A stretch of 64,000 nt of DNA from Actinophytocola oryzae (GTDB taxonomy: Bacteria; Actinomycetota; Actinomycetes; Mycobacteriales; Pseudonocardiaceae), in contig NZ_SOCP01000004.1 in NCBI RefSeq assembly GCF_004364325.1, positions 372,001 through 436,000 on the forward strand. The letters are read 5' to 3'. A program made the translations under genes and the position numbers. Shown here piece after piece: positions 54,598-63,450 of the stretch; positions within the stretch are counted from its first letter, which is position 1, and every line of letters begins with the position of its first letter. The notes beneath the pieces are model-generated. The model worked only from the letters and a program-made list of their open reading frames with translations. It did not search any database and was not told where the DNA came from.

Positions 54598-56457
54598 GTG
54601 TCGGGGGCCCAGGTGACAGACGAGTTCGTGATGTCCGAAGGCATGGTCGTCGCCATGCGCTATGTGCTGACGGACGGCCCGTTCAGGGGTGGATCCGGTG
54701 AGGTTTGGCAGGCCAGGGACCGGAACCTGGACGACCGCCTGGTCGCGTTGAAACGTGCCCGGTTCGACCGGCACGGACTCGAGGTTTTCCGGCAGTTGCA
54801 GCGCGAACGCAGCGCCCTGATCGAGTTGAACCACAGCCACGTGGTCACGCTCTACGACGTCGTGCCCGTCGACAGCGCTGGTGAGGAAGCCGGGTACTGG
54901 CTGGTGATGGAATGGGTGTCCGGTGGGAGCCTCGCCGCGGTGATGAAGAACGCGAGCAAGGGCGAGGAGGCGTTGCTGTCGCCAGGGGAGGCGGCGGTTT
55001 ACGGAAGGCAGATAGCGACCGCGCTCGCCGCCGTACACGCGAAGAACATCATTCACGGCGACGTCAAACCGGGAAACCTGTTCTGGTCCCCGGACGGCGA
55101 CAATGTCAAACTCGGTGACTTCGGGACGGCACTCCGGCTCGACGACAACACGACCGCACGCGCCAATATCTGGCTGACCCCGGGGTACGCGGCTCCGGAA
55201 GTGAAGCTGCACGGCACGCCCCGACCGGAGTCCGACGTGTACTCCCTCGGCTGCACCCTGTACGCGCTGATGACCGGTTGGCCTCCAGTCCACATAGGAC
55301 CGAAGTCGACCGCGCGACCATGGTGGGCCAGACGCGACAGGCTCGGGACAACCGCTGATCTGGGCCCGATCCACGACGCACTGTCCGCGATGCTCCGGCC
55401 CGAGGTGGCGGCCCGGCCAAGCGCGGCCGACGCCGCGGCGCTGCTGGCACGAGCGGCGGACAGGGCCGAACGAACGGGTCGCGGCCGGCTGTGGCGACGC
55501 TTGGCCGTGTCGGCGTTGGCAGTCGTGGTGTTCGCGTCGACCGCGTGGTTCGTGTCGCTGGTCACGCGCGACGATGCCGCCTCGGCGACGGACGGGGTTC
55601 TCGGGGACCCGCGCACCGCCGACCCGTGCGCCCTCATCGATGCCACTGCCTTCAGCCGGTTCGGGAGCACGATGCTGGATCGGGCGTACGGCAACTTCCA
55701 GAGATGTGACGTCATCGTCTCCCCGGGATTCGACGCACCAGTCGATGTCGAGGTGCAGTTCGAGGAGAAGCCGTTGGAGGAGGGCGTCGTCCCCGCCCGG
55801 CACGTGGGTGAGTTCGAGATCGTCGGTTGGCCGCCCGAGAGCGACGCATGCGTGCGCGGGCTGCCCCTCACTCCCAGCGACGGCGGTACATCTGTCATTG
55901 TGAATGTCGACTTCCACGACGACCCGGGCAGCACGGACCTGTGCGTGTTCGCCGATGTCGCCGCTGACGTCGCGGCGCGCAGCCTTGATCGGCTGCGCCA
56001 GGCAGGCCAGGTCCTTCCGCGACGATCCTTCCGCGACGGCTCGCTGGCCCACCTCGACGCGTGCTCGCTACTCAAGGGCGATGCCCTCGCCGCCGAGATC
56101 CCCGGTGTCGACGCCGCCACACCCGACATCGGCTACGGACGATGGCAATGCCGGTGGCGCAGCACCACCGACGCCATCGAGGTGGACGTACGTTTCGACC
56201 AGTCGGAGCCCATGGACGCGACCGATGGGCAACCGACCACGATCACGGACCGGGAAGCCTTCGTCAGCCCGGAAGGAGACGGCCACGGTACCTGCGTGGT
56301 CAATGTGATGAACCGCACCTACCACGGGCAGTACGGGCGCACGGTCGCCGAGATGCTGCAGGTGACCGTGAGCGAGCACAAGGCCGGGGACCTGCCGACG
56401 TGCCAGAAGGCGACGGCCCTGGCCACCGCGGCAGCCGCCGCGTTGCCGCCGAAGTAA
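54598..56457 (+). CDS. Membrane Ser/Thr protein kinase with duplicated extracellular domain
   Basis: About 619 residues. Kinase domain ~20-285: Gly-loop DGPFRGGSGEVW, Lys in VALKRA, catalytic loop IIHGDVKPGN (HGD instead of HRD), DFG in LGDFGTA (~174) and APE in YAAPEV. One membrane helix (~300-318, LAVSALAVVVFASTAWFV). The outside part has two related units, each with Cys: DPCALIDATAFSRFG (~340) and LDACSLLKGDALAAEIPG (~480), a DUF3558-like layout. It should sense an extracellular signal. GTG at 54598 is the longest start; GTG at 54613 has a better ribosome site. Divergent from the peptide operon. Confidence 0.92.
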   Translation: MSGAQVTDEFVMSEGMVVAMRYVLTDGPFRGGSGEVWQARDRNLDDRLVALKRARFDRHGLEVFRQLQRERSALIELNHSHVVTLYDVVPVDSAGEEAGYWLVMEWVSGGSLAAVMKNASKGEEALLSPGEAAVYGRQIATALAAVHAKNIIHGDVKPGNLFWSPDGDNVKLGDFGTALRLDDNTTARANIWLTPGYAAPEVKLHGTPRPESDVYSLGCTLYALMTGWPPVHIGPKSTARPWWARRDRLGTTADLGPIHDALSAMLRPEVAARPSAADAAALLARAADRAERTGRGRLWRRLAVSALAVVVFASTAWFVSLVTRDDAASATDGVLGDPRTADPCALIDATAFSRFGSTMLDRAYGNFQRCDVIVSPGFDAPVDVEVQFEEKPLEEGVVPARHVGEFEIVGWPPESDACVRGLPLTPSDGGTSVIVNVDFHDDPGSTDLCVFADVAADVAARSLDRLRQAGQVLPRRSFRDGSLAHLDACSLLKGDALAAEIPGVDAATPDIGYGRWQCRWRSTTDAIEVDVRFDQSEPMDATDGQPTTITDREAFVSPEGDGHGTCVVNVMNRTYHGQYGRTVAEMLQVTVSEHKAGDLPTCQKATALATAAAAALPPK

Positions 56458-56461
56458 TCGG

Positions 56462-56491
56462 TTGGGCGGGCGCCGCGCGAGCTGGTAGCGT
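56462..56491 (+). promoter_or_regulatory. Putative promoter of the leader-GNAT-infA unit
   Basis: TTGGGC (56462-56467) and TAGCGT (56486-56491) are separated by 18 bases, a sigma-A-like pair. The leader ORF begins 38 bases after the -10 box. Confidence 0.5.
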
Positions 56492-56528
56492 GCCCAGAGC
56501 CGTGACACGACTCGAGGAGGTGAGACCC

Positions 56529-56582
56529 ATGAACGCTGGTTCGACGTGGGTGCTCCCCTCGTCTTCACGGTCGGGCGATTGA
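56529..56582 (+). CDS. 17-codon leader ORF upstream of the GNAT gene
   Basis: GAGGAGGTGAG is followed by ATG at 56529; the peptide is MNAGSTWVLPSSSRSGD and stops 52 bases before the GNAT start. The very strong Shine-Dalgarno and the weak imperfect hairpin GGGAGCGCC...GGCATTCCC (56595-56619) after it suggest translational attenuation, as for leader peptides of antibiotic-inducible resistance genes. This is inference. Confidence 0.55.
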   Translation: MNAGSTWVLPSSSRSGD

Positions 56583-56634
56583 CGTAGGTGTCGCCGGGAG
56601 CGCCTGACAGGGCATTCCCGAAAGGTGACCACCT

Positions 56635-57432
56635 ATGAACTCTGTGCATTTCACCTCGGCAACAGGCGAGCACACCGTCGAGATCACGCGCGTCGCGGAC
56701 ACGCAGTGGCACGCCGTGGAGGACGGCCGCGTGGTCGGCCGAGGCGAGGCCTCCCGCAGACCGGACGGCCGACTCTTCCTCAGCACCGACGCGTGGCACG
56801 ACCAGGTCTTCGACAGGCTCGCGGGTGCCATGCTGACGGTCCTGTCGAGACCGCTGTACACGTTGGTCGACGAGGCCGACGTGGACCTGACGTCCAACTG
56901 GGAACGGGCCGGCTTCAGGACGCGCCGCCGCGAGTGGGAGTACGTCGTACCCACGGACCCGCAAGTCACCGGACTCGGCACGTCGCGGCCGCCGGCGGAC
57001 GTGAGGATCATCGCCATGGGCGAGGCGGAGGAGGGCCCGCTGCGGGCGCTGGACCGAACGATCCGCGACGAGGTCGGGGCCACGGTCGGCTGGCAGGAGA
57101 TGCCTGCCGAGGTACTGCACCTCCCGGCCGGCGTGACAGTGCTGGACCCGTCGAAGTACGCGGTGGCGGCGAAGGCCGACCACTACGTGGGCCTGGTCCG
57201 ACTGGCGCCGAGGATCCGTCAACCAAGGATCGGACTGATAGCGGTCCGAGCCGACCAGCACCGTCGCGGTATCGCCAGGGCACTGCTGACCCACGTACTG
57301 GGTTCGCTGCACCAGGCCGGAGTCGCAAGGGCGACGGCCGAGGTACACGAGTCCAACGCGGCGGCCACGGCACTGTTCGACGGCGTAGGCGCCCGACGCG
57401 CGAGCAGCAACCTCGAACTGGTCCTCGCGTAA
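56635..57432 (+). CDS. GNAT family N-acetyltransferase
   Basis: A 265-residue protein. The N-terminal ~100 residues are an extra domain ([20 protein letters not shown]). The GNAT fold follows, with motif A for acetyl-CoA in [20 protein letters not shown] (~210) and motif B in [20 protein letters not shown] (~240). Substrate unknown; small-molecule or protein amines are acetylated by the family. AAAGGTGA precedes the ATG. It is preceded by a leader ORF and followed after 32 bases by infA, so it may act in response to ribosome stress (inference). Confidence 0.9.
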   Translation: MNSVHFTSATGEHTVEITRVADTQWHAVEDGRVVGRGEASRRPDGRLFLSTDAWHDQVFDRLAGAMLTVLSRPLYTLVDEADVDLTSNWERAGFRTRRREWEYVVPTDPQVTGLGTSRPPADVRIIAMGEAEEGPLRALDRTIRDEVGATVGWQEMPAEVLHLPAGVTVLDPSKYAVAAKADHYVGLVRLAPRIRQPRIGLIAVRADQHRRGIARALLTHVLGSLHQAGVARATAEVHESNAAATALFDGVGARRASSNLELVLA

Positions 57433-57464
57433 CCCCCCGAGCGCACCCCGGAGAAACGAGAAAA

Positions 57465-57689
57465 ATGGTAAAAGCAAAAAGCGGCATCGAAGTGGAAGGT
57501 GTCGTGGTCGAGTGCCTACGCAACGCCAACTTCACGGTAGAGCTGGAGAACGGCCACAAGGTACTGGCACACATCAGCGGGAAGATCAGGAAGAACTACA
57601 TCAAGATCCTCCCGTACGACCGCGTACTGGTCGAGCTGACCCCGTACGACCTGTCCCGAGGCCGCATCCTCTTCCGCTACCGGAACTGA
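57465..57689 (+). CDS. infA: Translation initiation factor IF-1, stand-alone paralogue
   Basis: A 74-residue OB-fold protein: [20 protein letters not shown], then [20 protein letters not shown] and [15 protein letters not shown]-1 binds the ribosomal A site during initiation. The residues VKAKSG at the start and [16 protein letters not shown] differ from the main actinobacterial type, and no rpmJ, rpsM or rpsK follows, so this is a second copy outside the ribosomal operon. The first ten codons are unusually AT-rich. A strong terminator follows. Confidence 0.93.
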   Translation: MVKAKSGIEVEGVVVECLRNANFTVELENGHKVLAHISGKIRKNYIKILPYDRVLVELTPYDLSRGRILFRYRN

Positions 57690-57707
57690 CGACGCGGAAC
57701 CAGGCCT

Positions 57708-57756
57708 GACAACACTGTCGGCGGACGATTCGACGTCGTCCGCCGACAGTGCTGTC
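57708..57756. terminator. Terminator after infA
   Basis: Long stem: CACTGTCGGCGGACGA (57713-57728) pairs perfectly with 57736-57751, extended outward by GACA/TGTC past one mismatch. Seven-base loop. Located between infA and the convergent PH/SHOCT gene. Confidence 0.87.
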
Positions 57757-57804
57757 ACCCCTCGACCTTCCAGGCATCAGCACGCCGTACGTGGCACGCG
57801 GTCC

Positions 57805-58374
57805 TCAGATTCGGGACAGGAGCTCGTGCTTCTTCGCCTCGAACTCGTCGGACGTCACCACGCCGAGGTCTCGCAGCTCCCCGAGCTTGCGTAGCTGTTC
57901 GTAGACATCCGGAGCGTTCGCGGCGGGCACGGGTGGCGCGTGATGGATCATTGGCGCAGGCTGGATCGGCGCCGGGGCCGGACGTGCGAGCCGCGCTCGC
58001 ACGGCGTCCGCGATCTGCTTGCCATCCTTCTTGTTCATCTGGTCGATGTCAGCCTTGTTGCCCGAAGCGAAGATCGCCAACGTACCGAGGACCATGCCAG
58101 AGCTCCACTGGACGGACGAGATCTTGTCCATGGGAAAGTCCTCGATCGTCTTTCGGGTCATGCCATCCATCACGAACAGCAGCCTGCGATCGGTCAACAC
58201 CACGAGACCCGTGCCACCGCCGTAACGCCCGGCGGCCATCAGGTGCACCGACTCGTGTTCCCACAGGTGGTTCGTGAGTCGCTTCATCTCTCGACCCGCG
58301 CCCAGCCGAGTCTGCATCTTGTCCTTCGCGGCCTGGATGTCCGGCCGCGAACCATCCGTCATGCCATCCCCCAT
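57805..58374 (-). CDS. PH-like and SHOCT domain protein
   Basis: A 189-residue soluble protein. Residues ~35-125 form a bacterial PH-like domain (HESVHLMAAGRYGGGTGLVV, LTDRRLLFVMDG, SSVQWSSGMVLGTLAIFASG). A proline-rich linker leads to a C-terminal SHOCT motif (LRKLGELRDLGVVTSDEFEA, KKHELLSRI). SHOCT motifs mediate oligomerisation; function unknown. Start ATG 58374 has GAGGAGG 13 bases away; ATG 58362 is an alternative. Confidence 0.87.
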   Translation of the reverse strand: MGDGMTDGSRPDIQAAKDKMQTRLGAGREMKRLTNHLWEHESVHLMAAGRYGGGTGLVVLTDRRLLFVMDGMTRKTIEDFPMDKISSVQWSSGMVLGTLAIFASGNKADIDQMNKKDGKQIADAVRARLARPAPAPIQPAPMIHHAPPVPAANAPDVYEQLRKLGELRDLGVVTSDEFEAKKHELLSRI

Positions 58375-58471
58375 GCTTGATCGCTTACCTCCTCATCGGC
58401 GAACGCGGAGGAGCGTTACCGGGCCCAGCCCATTCCGCGGCGCCCCGACACGGCCGACTGCGACCCACACC

Positions 58472-58789
58472 TCACCGGCTCGGGCCAAGCGACCTCGGCA
58501 GCCCGAAGGAGGGAAACACGCTGTTCTCGAAACGGGTCATGGCACTGATCCGCTCCCCGGCGAGGGTGATGACGTACACGCCGGTCCCGTGGCTGACGCC
58601 GCTGGACGAGCGCAGGTAGGCACCGAACGCGGGCTGGCCGTTGGCCCGGGTCGGCACGAGGTCGAACCTGCGGTCGGCGCCGAACAGCCTCTCGAAGAAC
58701 TGGGCCACGACCTCCCGCCCTTCGTACTCGAACGGCAGTGGCGGCATGGACACGAAGACGTCCGTGGTCGCGTCGGGAGGCGGCTCGGC
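58472..58789 (-). pseudogene. C-terminal remnant of an ECF sigma factor
   Basis: Residues read MPPLPFEYEGREVVAQFFER, then DLVPTRANGQPAFGAYLR and VYVITLAGERISAMTRFENS with FGLPRSL near the stop. This is the SnoaL-like C-terminal domain of large ECF sigma factors. The sigma2 and sigma4 regions are absent; the sequence joins in frame to a permease fragment at about 58790. Confidence 0.78.
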
Positions 58790-59095
58790 GGCGAGCACCC
58801 CGATGGCCAGCGCCGAGCTGACGCCACCCAGTACCACCGCAGGCGGGATGGTCGCGGGCCAGTCGCGGGACGCGGCGTAGGTCGCCGTGCCCAGGACGCC
58901 CAACGCCGAGCCGGTCAGGCCACCGAGCAGGCACAGCACGACGGACTCCGTGAAGAACTGGGTCCGTATCTGGCCCCGGGTGTTGCCCAGCGCCCGTCGC
59001 AGGCCGATCTCGCGTTTGCGTTCCAGGACGGAGATCACCATCGTGTTGGCCACGTCCACGCCGCCGACCAGGAGGGCGACGCCGGCCAGGCCGTC
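58790..59095 (-). pseudogene. C-terminal remnant of a MacB/FtsX-type ABC permease
   Basis: Reads GLAGVALLVGGVDVANTMVI, SVLERKREIGLRRALGNTRG, QIRTQFFTESVVLCLLGG and a further helix pair, the FtsX permease end of MacB-type exporters. It stops at GVLAA just before the last loop (AxRAARLSPTEAL is missing), where the sigma remnant begins in the same frame. Upstream it ends at the AraC fragment on the opposite strand. Confidence 0.78.
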
Positions 59096-59341
59096 TCGAC
59101 CCGCACCACGCAACGCGCGTTCGCGACCACCGACGAGTCGGTGACCGCCTATATCCGTGGCGCCAGACTGGAAAGCGCCCGACGCGAACTGGTGGAGCGC
59201 CTTGGTCGGCTCACTGTCACCGAAGTCGCGGCACGTTGGCATTTCGCGGACAGCAGCCGTTTCATCCGCGCCTTCTGGAAGCGGTACGGCCAGTCACCCG
59301 CCGAGTACGCCAGATCAACCGGCCAGACCGCGGATTTCTGA
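59093..59341 (+). pseudogene. C-terminal remnant of an AraC family regulator
   Basis: Reads VSTRTTQRAFATTDESVTAY, IRGARLESARRELVER and LTVTEVAARWHFADSSRFIR, AFWKRYGQSPAEYARS, the second half of the AraC double HTH. The N-terminal ligand domain and first helix are missing; the fragment begins exactly where the permease remnant ends on the other strand. Confidence 0.75.
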
Positions 59342-59587
59342 AGCACCGCCCAGCAAACGCGCGGTCCTTTGTGTCGCACCCGCATGAAAGGATGCCGCTG
59401 TCAGCCCCGGCGCGTGGCATACAAACGCACAATCAAGATAACTAGTTCGCGGCGGACGATGCCATATTACTCTTTCCCGATCATTGGTGGCCAGATTTGG
59501 TTCTGGACGCTGCGCTAATGGCGGCGCATACTCGTTGGATGGTGGCGGTCGTCACGCCACCAAGGTCCCTGTGGTGAGGAGACCATC
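59342..59587. other. Intergenic region before the secreted protein
   Basis: Locally AT-richer DNA (ACGCACAATCAAGATAACTA near 59430; ATGCCATATTACTCTTTCCC near 59459). It should contain the promoter of the gene at 59588; AGGAG (59576-59580) is its ribosome site. No gene seen. Confidence 0.4.
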
Positions 59588-60127
59588 ATGTCCTTTCGCA
59601 CCAAGATCGCCGCCGTCGCTCTGACAATGACCACGGTGACCGCACCCACCGTTCTGGCTCCGCCGACCGCGCAGGCCGCACTGGGCGATCTCACCTGTGC
59701 CCTCAACGCCGCGTATCTCACCTTCACCCCGCCTCTCAAAGCCGGCCAGTCCTCGAGCGTCAACGGGTACGCGAACCTGACCGGATGTGTCTCCCTGACC
59801 AGCTACGGCCGCCTGACCCGAGCCACCATCGCCGCCTCCGGCACCGTCACCGCCGCCCCGGGCATCAACCCCTGCGGCCTCATCCTGGACATGCCGCTGA
59901 CCGGTCAGGTCACCTGGGACACCGGTGAGACCTCCGACATCAACGTCCTGCTCAGCACGCAGTTGTCGTCTCTGCCCGTACTCGTCGGCATCGACGTGAC
60001 CTCGGGACCACTCGTCGGTGACAGTGCCAACAACACCGTCGTGCCCGCTCCCGTGCCCAACCTGGACTGCGCGATCGTCGGCCTCCAAACGCTGACCGTG
60101 CCCGTCCTGGCCATCAGTTTCTACTGA
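59588..60127 (+). CDS. Secreted protein of unknown function
   Basis: A 179-residue exported protein: signal peptide MSFRTKIAAVALTMTTVTAP to about residue 30 (TAQAA), then a mature beta-rich domain (LTCALNAAYLTFTPPLKAGQ, VNGYANLTGCVSL, GINPCGLILDMPLTGQVTWD) with four Cys that could form two disulfides, ending VPVLAISFY. Related small secreted proteins are common in actinomycetes; no function known. Confidence 0.85.
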   Translation: MSFRTKIAAVALTMTTVTAPTVLAPPTAQAALGDLTCALNAAYLTFTPPLKAGQSSSVNGYANLTGCVSLTSYGRLTRATIAASGTVTAAPGINPCGLILDMPLTGQVTWDTGETSDINVLLSTQLSSLPVLVGIDVTSGPLVGDSANNTVVPAPVPNLDCAIVGLQTLTVPVLAISFY

Positions 60128-60182
60128 CAGCACTCTCGGCAATGCGCCCTACCACCTCTGCCACCCACGACACGCAGTCGTC

Positions 60183-61187
60183 TCAGGCGCTCGGCGTCGG
60201 TTCGTAGCGGGCGGTCGTGGCCATCCAGTACATCAGCCCGGATGCCAGCGCACGCACGCCTTTCGCGTAGCGGTCCGCCGGTTCCGGCAGGGCGGCCGCC
60301 GCGTCGCACAGGAAGTCCAGGGTGAGCAGTTCGGCGTTGACCAGTTCGACGATCTTGGTCACCGCTTCTTCGCCGGTCAGGCCCTCGTGTGTCGTCAGCA
60401 CCACCCCGAGGTTGGCGCCGGTGCCGTGGGCGACTTCCCGCTGGTAGGAGAACAGGTCGTTGGCCCACGTGCTCGCGTTGCTGAGCCGCAGTGCGAGGTC
60501 GGTGATCTCCGGGCGACCGGACAACTCCTCCGGCAGCCAGGCCTCGTTCGCCAGCTCGATGAGGGCGGCGGCGTAGAACATGCCTCCGTTGTAGTGGCGG
60601 GACGTCACGTACTGCGCCGTCGTCGGCACCGAGCTCGCCGCGCGGTGCGTGCGCTCGTCCATGCTCGTTTCCAGATACGCCAGGTGGATCCGCGCGGCCC
60701 GGTCCAGCCAGTGGTCCGGCGCGACCGACTGGGTCTCGGTCCACAGCGAGTCCAGAAGCGCCGCGAGCGGCTCGGCTGCCACCTCGGCCGAAGTGGCCTT
60801 GCCGGTGAGGATGTCGGTGATCAGCCCCACGACGTGGGCGGCGTGTTCGTCCTGGTCTGGGCCCCAGATCTCGTCGAGAAAGTCGTCGAGGCACGACATG
60901 TGGGAGAGTAATCGGCCTGCCAGCCAGAGACCGGGATAGTCGGCGTCCGGCCACATCCGTGCGTGCTCCTCGGCGCCCTGGAAGTTGAGGAACTGCCTGG
61001 TAAGGCGGTCGGCGTCCGCGCAGCCGGAGAAGACGTCCTGTTCGACGAACCACTGCTCGGTGTCGACGACGAGCTGGTCGAAATGTGGGTTCAGGCGGGC
61101 GGGAAAAGGACATCTGATCACGAGATCCGAGTCCGGTGCCTGTTCCCCGAGCCAGTGCACCGCAGGAGTCCAGCGGGTTGCCACCAC
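60183..61187 (-). CDS. Class I terpene synthase
   Basis: About 334 residues, the size of a bacterial sesqui-/monoterpene cyclase. Metal-binding motifs are DDFLDE (~100) and the NSE triad NDLFSYQRE (~245); the C-terminal RY motif is in MATTARYEPTP. It ionises an isoprenyl diphosphate with Mg2+ and cyclises the cation; product not predictable. GTG at 61187 follows GGGGGA and gives the usual N-terminus; the frame is open to 61274. Divergent from a glycosyltransferase gene. Confidence 0.92.
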   Translation of the reverse strand: MVATRWTPAVHWLGEQAPDSDLVIRCPFPARLNPHFDQLVVDTEQWFVEQDVFSGCADADRLTRQFLNFQGAEEHARMWPDADYPGLWLAGRLLSHMSCLDDFLDEIWGPDQDEHAAHVVGLITDILTGKATSAEVAAEPLAALLDSLWTETQSVAPDHWLDRAARIHLAYLETSMDERTHRAASSVPTTAQYVTSRHYNGGMFYAAALIELANEAWLPEELSGRPEITDLALRLSNASTWANDLFSYQREVAHGTGANLGVVLTTHEGLTGEEAVTKIVELVNAELLTLDFLCDAAAALPEPADRYAKGVRALASGLMYWMATTARYEPTPSA

Positions 61188-61612
61188 AGTGAGATCCCCC
61201 GTCCGTCGCCGGGCACCTGTCACGGTGCCCGATATTCGATTGAAGTGGCGCAAATGCCTTACAGGGCAGTACATCCGTTCAGTCGGCGGCGAAGTCGATC
61301 ACTTGAACCATAGCGGCAGGCGCAGAGTGGATCAACCTCTCGTCAACCTCCGGTTCATCTGTCCACATAGGACTTTCAGCCAGTGGGATTCCGGTAACCG
61401 AGATTGCCGCCGAAGATTGCGGACATCCCTCGTGCGCCGAATGCCGCCGCCAGGCACGTTCACCTGGTCTCATAAGATGATCCGGTCCCCGCTCCACCCA
61501 GACCGTGGCACGTCCGATCCAGGACCCCGGTGCCTTGGCCGCGTCCAACCCCTGTGAGCGCGGACCCTGGGGACGTGACCCGATGTCCGCACACCGAGCT
61601 TGGAGATCCTGG
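61188..61612. other. Divergent promoter region of terpene synthase and glycosyltransferase
   Basis: About 425 bases without convincing coding pattern. GATTGCCGCCGAAGATTGCGG (split direct repeat GATTGC, 61401 and 61415) is the only notable motif; GGAG before 61613 belongs to the glycosyltransferase. Confidence 0.35.
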
Positions 61613-62758
61613 ATGCGCGTGCTCATGACGTGCCAGCCGTTCTACTCACACCTCGTGCCGGTGCTGGTGCCGGCGGCGAAGGCGCTGCAACGCGCCGGTC
61701 ACCAGGTGGCCGTCGCCACGGCTCCCGCCATGGCGCCCCACCTCGCCCGCGCCGGGATCGAGCACCTGCCGCTGCCGAACGTGCTGACCCTGACCGAACT
61801 GGTGGCCAGTCCCGAGGCGGTGCCGGAGGGTGACGTGCGACAGGCGTCCAGCACGCTCACGATCGCCTTCGCCGGCTCACTGGCCGGGGTCTTCGCGCGA
61901 GACGTCCTGGACGTGGCCGAGTCCTGGCGGCCCGACGTGCTGGTGCGGGAGTGCAAGGAGTTCGGCGGTTACCTCGCCGCCGAGAAGCTGGGGCTGCCGC
62001 AGGCGGTCGTGGACACGTCTCCCTACTCCGCACTGAACCTGCCGATGGTCCGGGACGCGCTGAACGGTCAGCGGGTCGCGCTCGGGCTGGACACCGTCGA
62101 CGAACCGGGGCACCCTGAGGGGTTCCTCCTCGCCGGGGTCGTGCCGGCCGCCTGGTATCCGGACGAGCTGCGGGTGTCCTCTGCCCGCCACTACCGGCCT
62201 GATTCCCCGGCGGGCCCGCTCGACGCGTCCCTGCTCGACCTTCCCGACGACCGGCCGCTGGTCGTCGCTGGGCTCGGCAGCGTCGCACGGACCTTCGTGC
62301 CGGAGACGCCGAAAGTGCTGGAGACGATGGTCGCCGCGCTGGGCGACCTGCCGTGCACCGCGGTGGTCGCACTGGGCAGTGACCCCGGCGAGTGGACCGG
62401 CTCGCGGCCCGGCAACGTGCGACTCATGTCGTTCGTCCCGCAGCCGCTGCTGCTGGAGTCCGCGGACCTCATCCTCACCCACGGCGGTTTCGGCAGCATC
62501 GCCGAGGCGCTACGCACCGGCACGCCGATGGTGCTCCTGCCGATGTTCTCCGACCAGTCACACAACGCGGCGCGCACCGCGCACCTCGGTCTCGGCCGCC
62601 AGCTCGACGTCGGGTCCGTCACCCCCGCGTCCCTCGCCGAGAACTGCGCACGGGTCCTGCAGGGCCCCTACCGCCACCGGGCGGCGGCGATGTCCAGGCA
62701 GGCCCGCGCCTGCCCCGGCTTCGAGGTACTCGCCGAAGACATCGCCGCACTGGTCTAG
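61613..62758 (+). CDS. UGT-type glycosyltransferase (GT1, MGT/YjiC-like)
   Basis: A 381-residue GT-B enzyme. N-terminal acceptor domain with MRVLMTCQPFYSHLVPVLVP; C-terminal donor domain with VVAGLGSVARTF (~210), RLMSFVPQPLLLESADLILT and the nucleotide-sugar motif HGGFGSIAEALRTGTPMVLL (~290), then FSDQSHNAART. It transfers a sugar from a nucleotide donor to a small lipophilic acceptor, as in macrolide or terpenoid tailoring. ATG 61613 follows GGAG by seven bases. Its neighbour is a terpene synthase. Confidence 0.92.
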   Translation: MRVLMTCQPFYSHLVPVLVPAAKALQRAGHQVAVATAPAMAPHLARAGIEHLPLPNVLTLTELVASPEAVPEGDVRQASSTLTIAFAGSLAGVFARDVLDVAESWRPDVLVRECKEFGGYLAAEKLGLPQAVVDTSPYSALNLPMVRDALNGQRVALGLDTVDEPGHPEGFLLAGVVPAAWYPDELRVSSARHYRPDSPAGPLDASLLDLPDDRPLVVAGLGSVARTFVPETPKVLETMVAALGDLPCTAVVALGSDPGEWTGSRPGNVRLMSFVPQPLLLESADLILTHGGFGSIAEALRTGTPMVLLPMFSDQSHNAARTAHLGLGRQLDVGSVTPASLAENCARVLQGPYRHRAAAMSRQARACPGFEVLAEDIAALV

Positions 62759-62769
62759 TTCCGCGGAAA

Positions 62770-63363
62770 TCAGGTGCCCGATTCTTCCGCCTGCCGCGAC
62801 CTGCCCAGCGTGACGAAGAAGCATTCGTGACATTCGAACCAGACGTTGTGGTAGGAGTCGACCAGAACACCTGTCAGGTAACTGTCCGAGCCGGAGGCGA
62901 ACTGGCCGTGCGCCCGTGCGAACCGCGCGCCGTACTCGGCGAAGTGCGGTGCCACCGGGGTGATCTCGGCCAGGATCCGCTGAACTCGCTGATCTATCGG
63001 CGAAAGGCGGTCGACGAAGTCCGAAGGGCCCTGGCCTTCGGCGCGGGCCTGCCAGTCGGCACACAGCTGCTTCAGTTCGTCGTCGAGTTTCCGAAAAGTC
63101 TCGTAGTGGTCGGCGACCAGGGTCAGCGCCTGCGGGCTGACTCCCGTCATCCGCCCGTCCGCGGACAGGCGGCCCGCCGCGGTGATCTTCCAGCCCAGCC
63201 GTGGTTTTCCACTGTCCTCGGCCAAACCGCGGGCCGCGAGGTCGTGCAGAGCGGCCGTGACCCGCTCCAGTGGGCAGTCGAGTGCCGCGGCGAGCGACTC
63301 GGGGGTGGCGCGTCCTCTGATGCGGAGGACGTGCAGCGTCGGGTCCGCGATGTCGACGGGCAT
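62770..63363 (-). CDS. Winged-helix protein beside pyruvate phosphate dikinase
   Basis: A 197-residue protein. The N-terminal ~70 residues are a winged helix (HVLRIRGRATPESLAAALDC, VTAALHDLAARGLAED, LGWKITAAGR). The remaining part is helical, with a HYETFRKLDDELKQLCADWQ and a C-terminal WFECHECFF motif containing two Cys and a His. GAGGAGGAAC precedes ATG 63363. It is divergent from the dikinase gene, which it probably regulates (inference from position). Confidence 0.82.
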   Translation of the reverse strand: MPVDIADPTLHVLRIRGRATPESLAAALDCPLERVTAALHDLAARGLAEDSGKPRLGWKITAAGRLSADGRMTGVSPQALTLVADHYETFRKLDDELKQLCADWQARAEGQGPSDFVDRLSPIDQRVQRILAEITPVAPHFAEYGARFARAHGQFASGSDSYLTGVLVDSYHNVWFECHECFFVTLGRSRQAEESGT

Positions 63364-63450
63364 CGGTGGTTCCTCCTCGTCCCAGGGGCGGTACGCTGCC
63401 GAACTTCCTTGTCCCACAGGGCATCCAACCACCCGGAGAACAGGAGAAGC

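Noticed and set aside
57465..57689. Ribosomal-protein operon around infA
   Set aside because: No rpmJ, rpsM, rpsK or adk nearby; the gene is isolated behind a GNAT gene and in front of a terminator.
58274..59341. One 355-codon plus-strand protein covering this region
   Set aside because: Only the last 83 codons have protein-like sequence (AraC end); the rest is antisense to the sigma and permease remnants.
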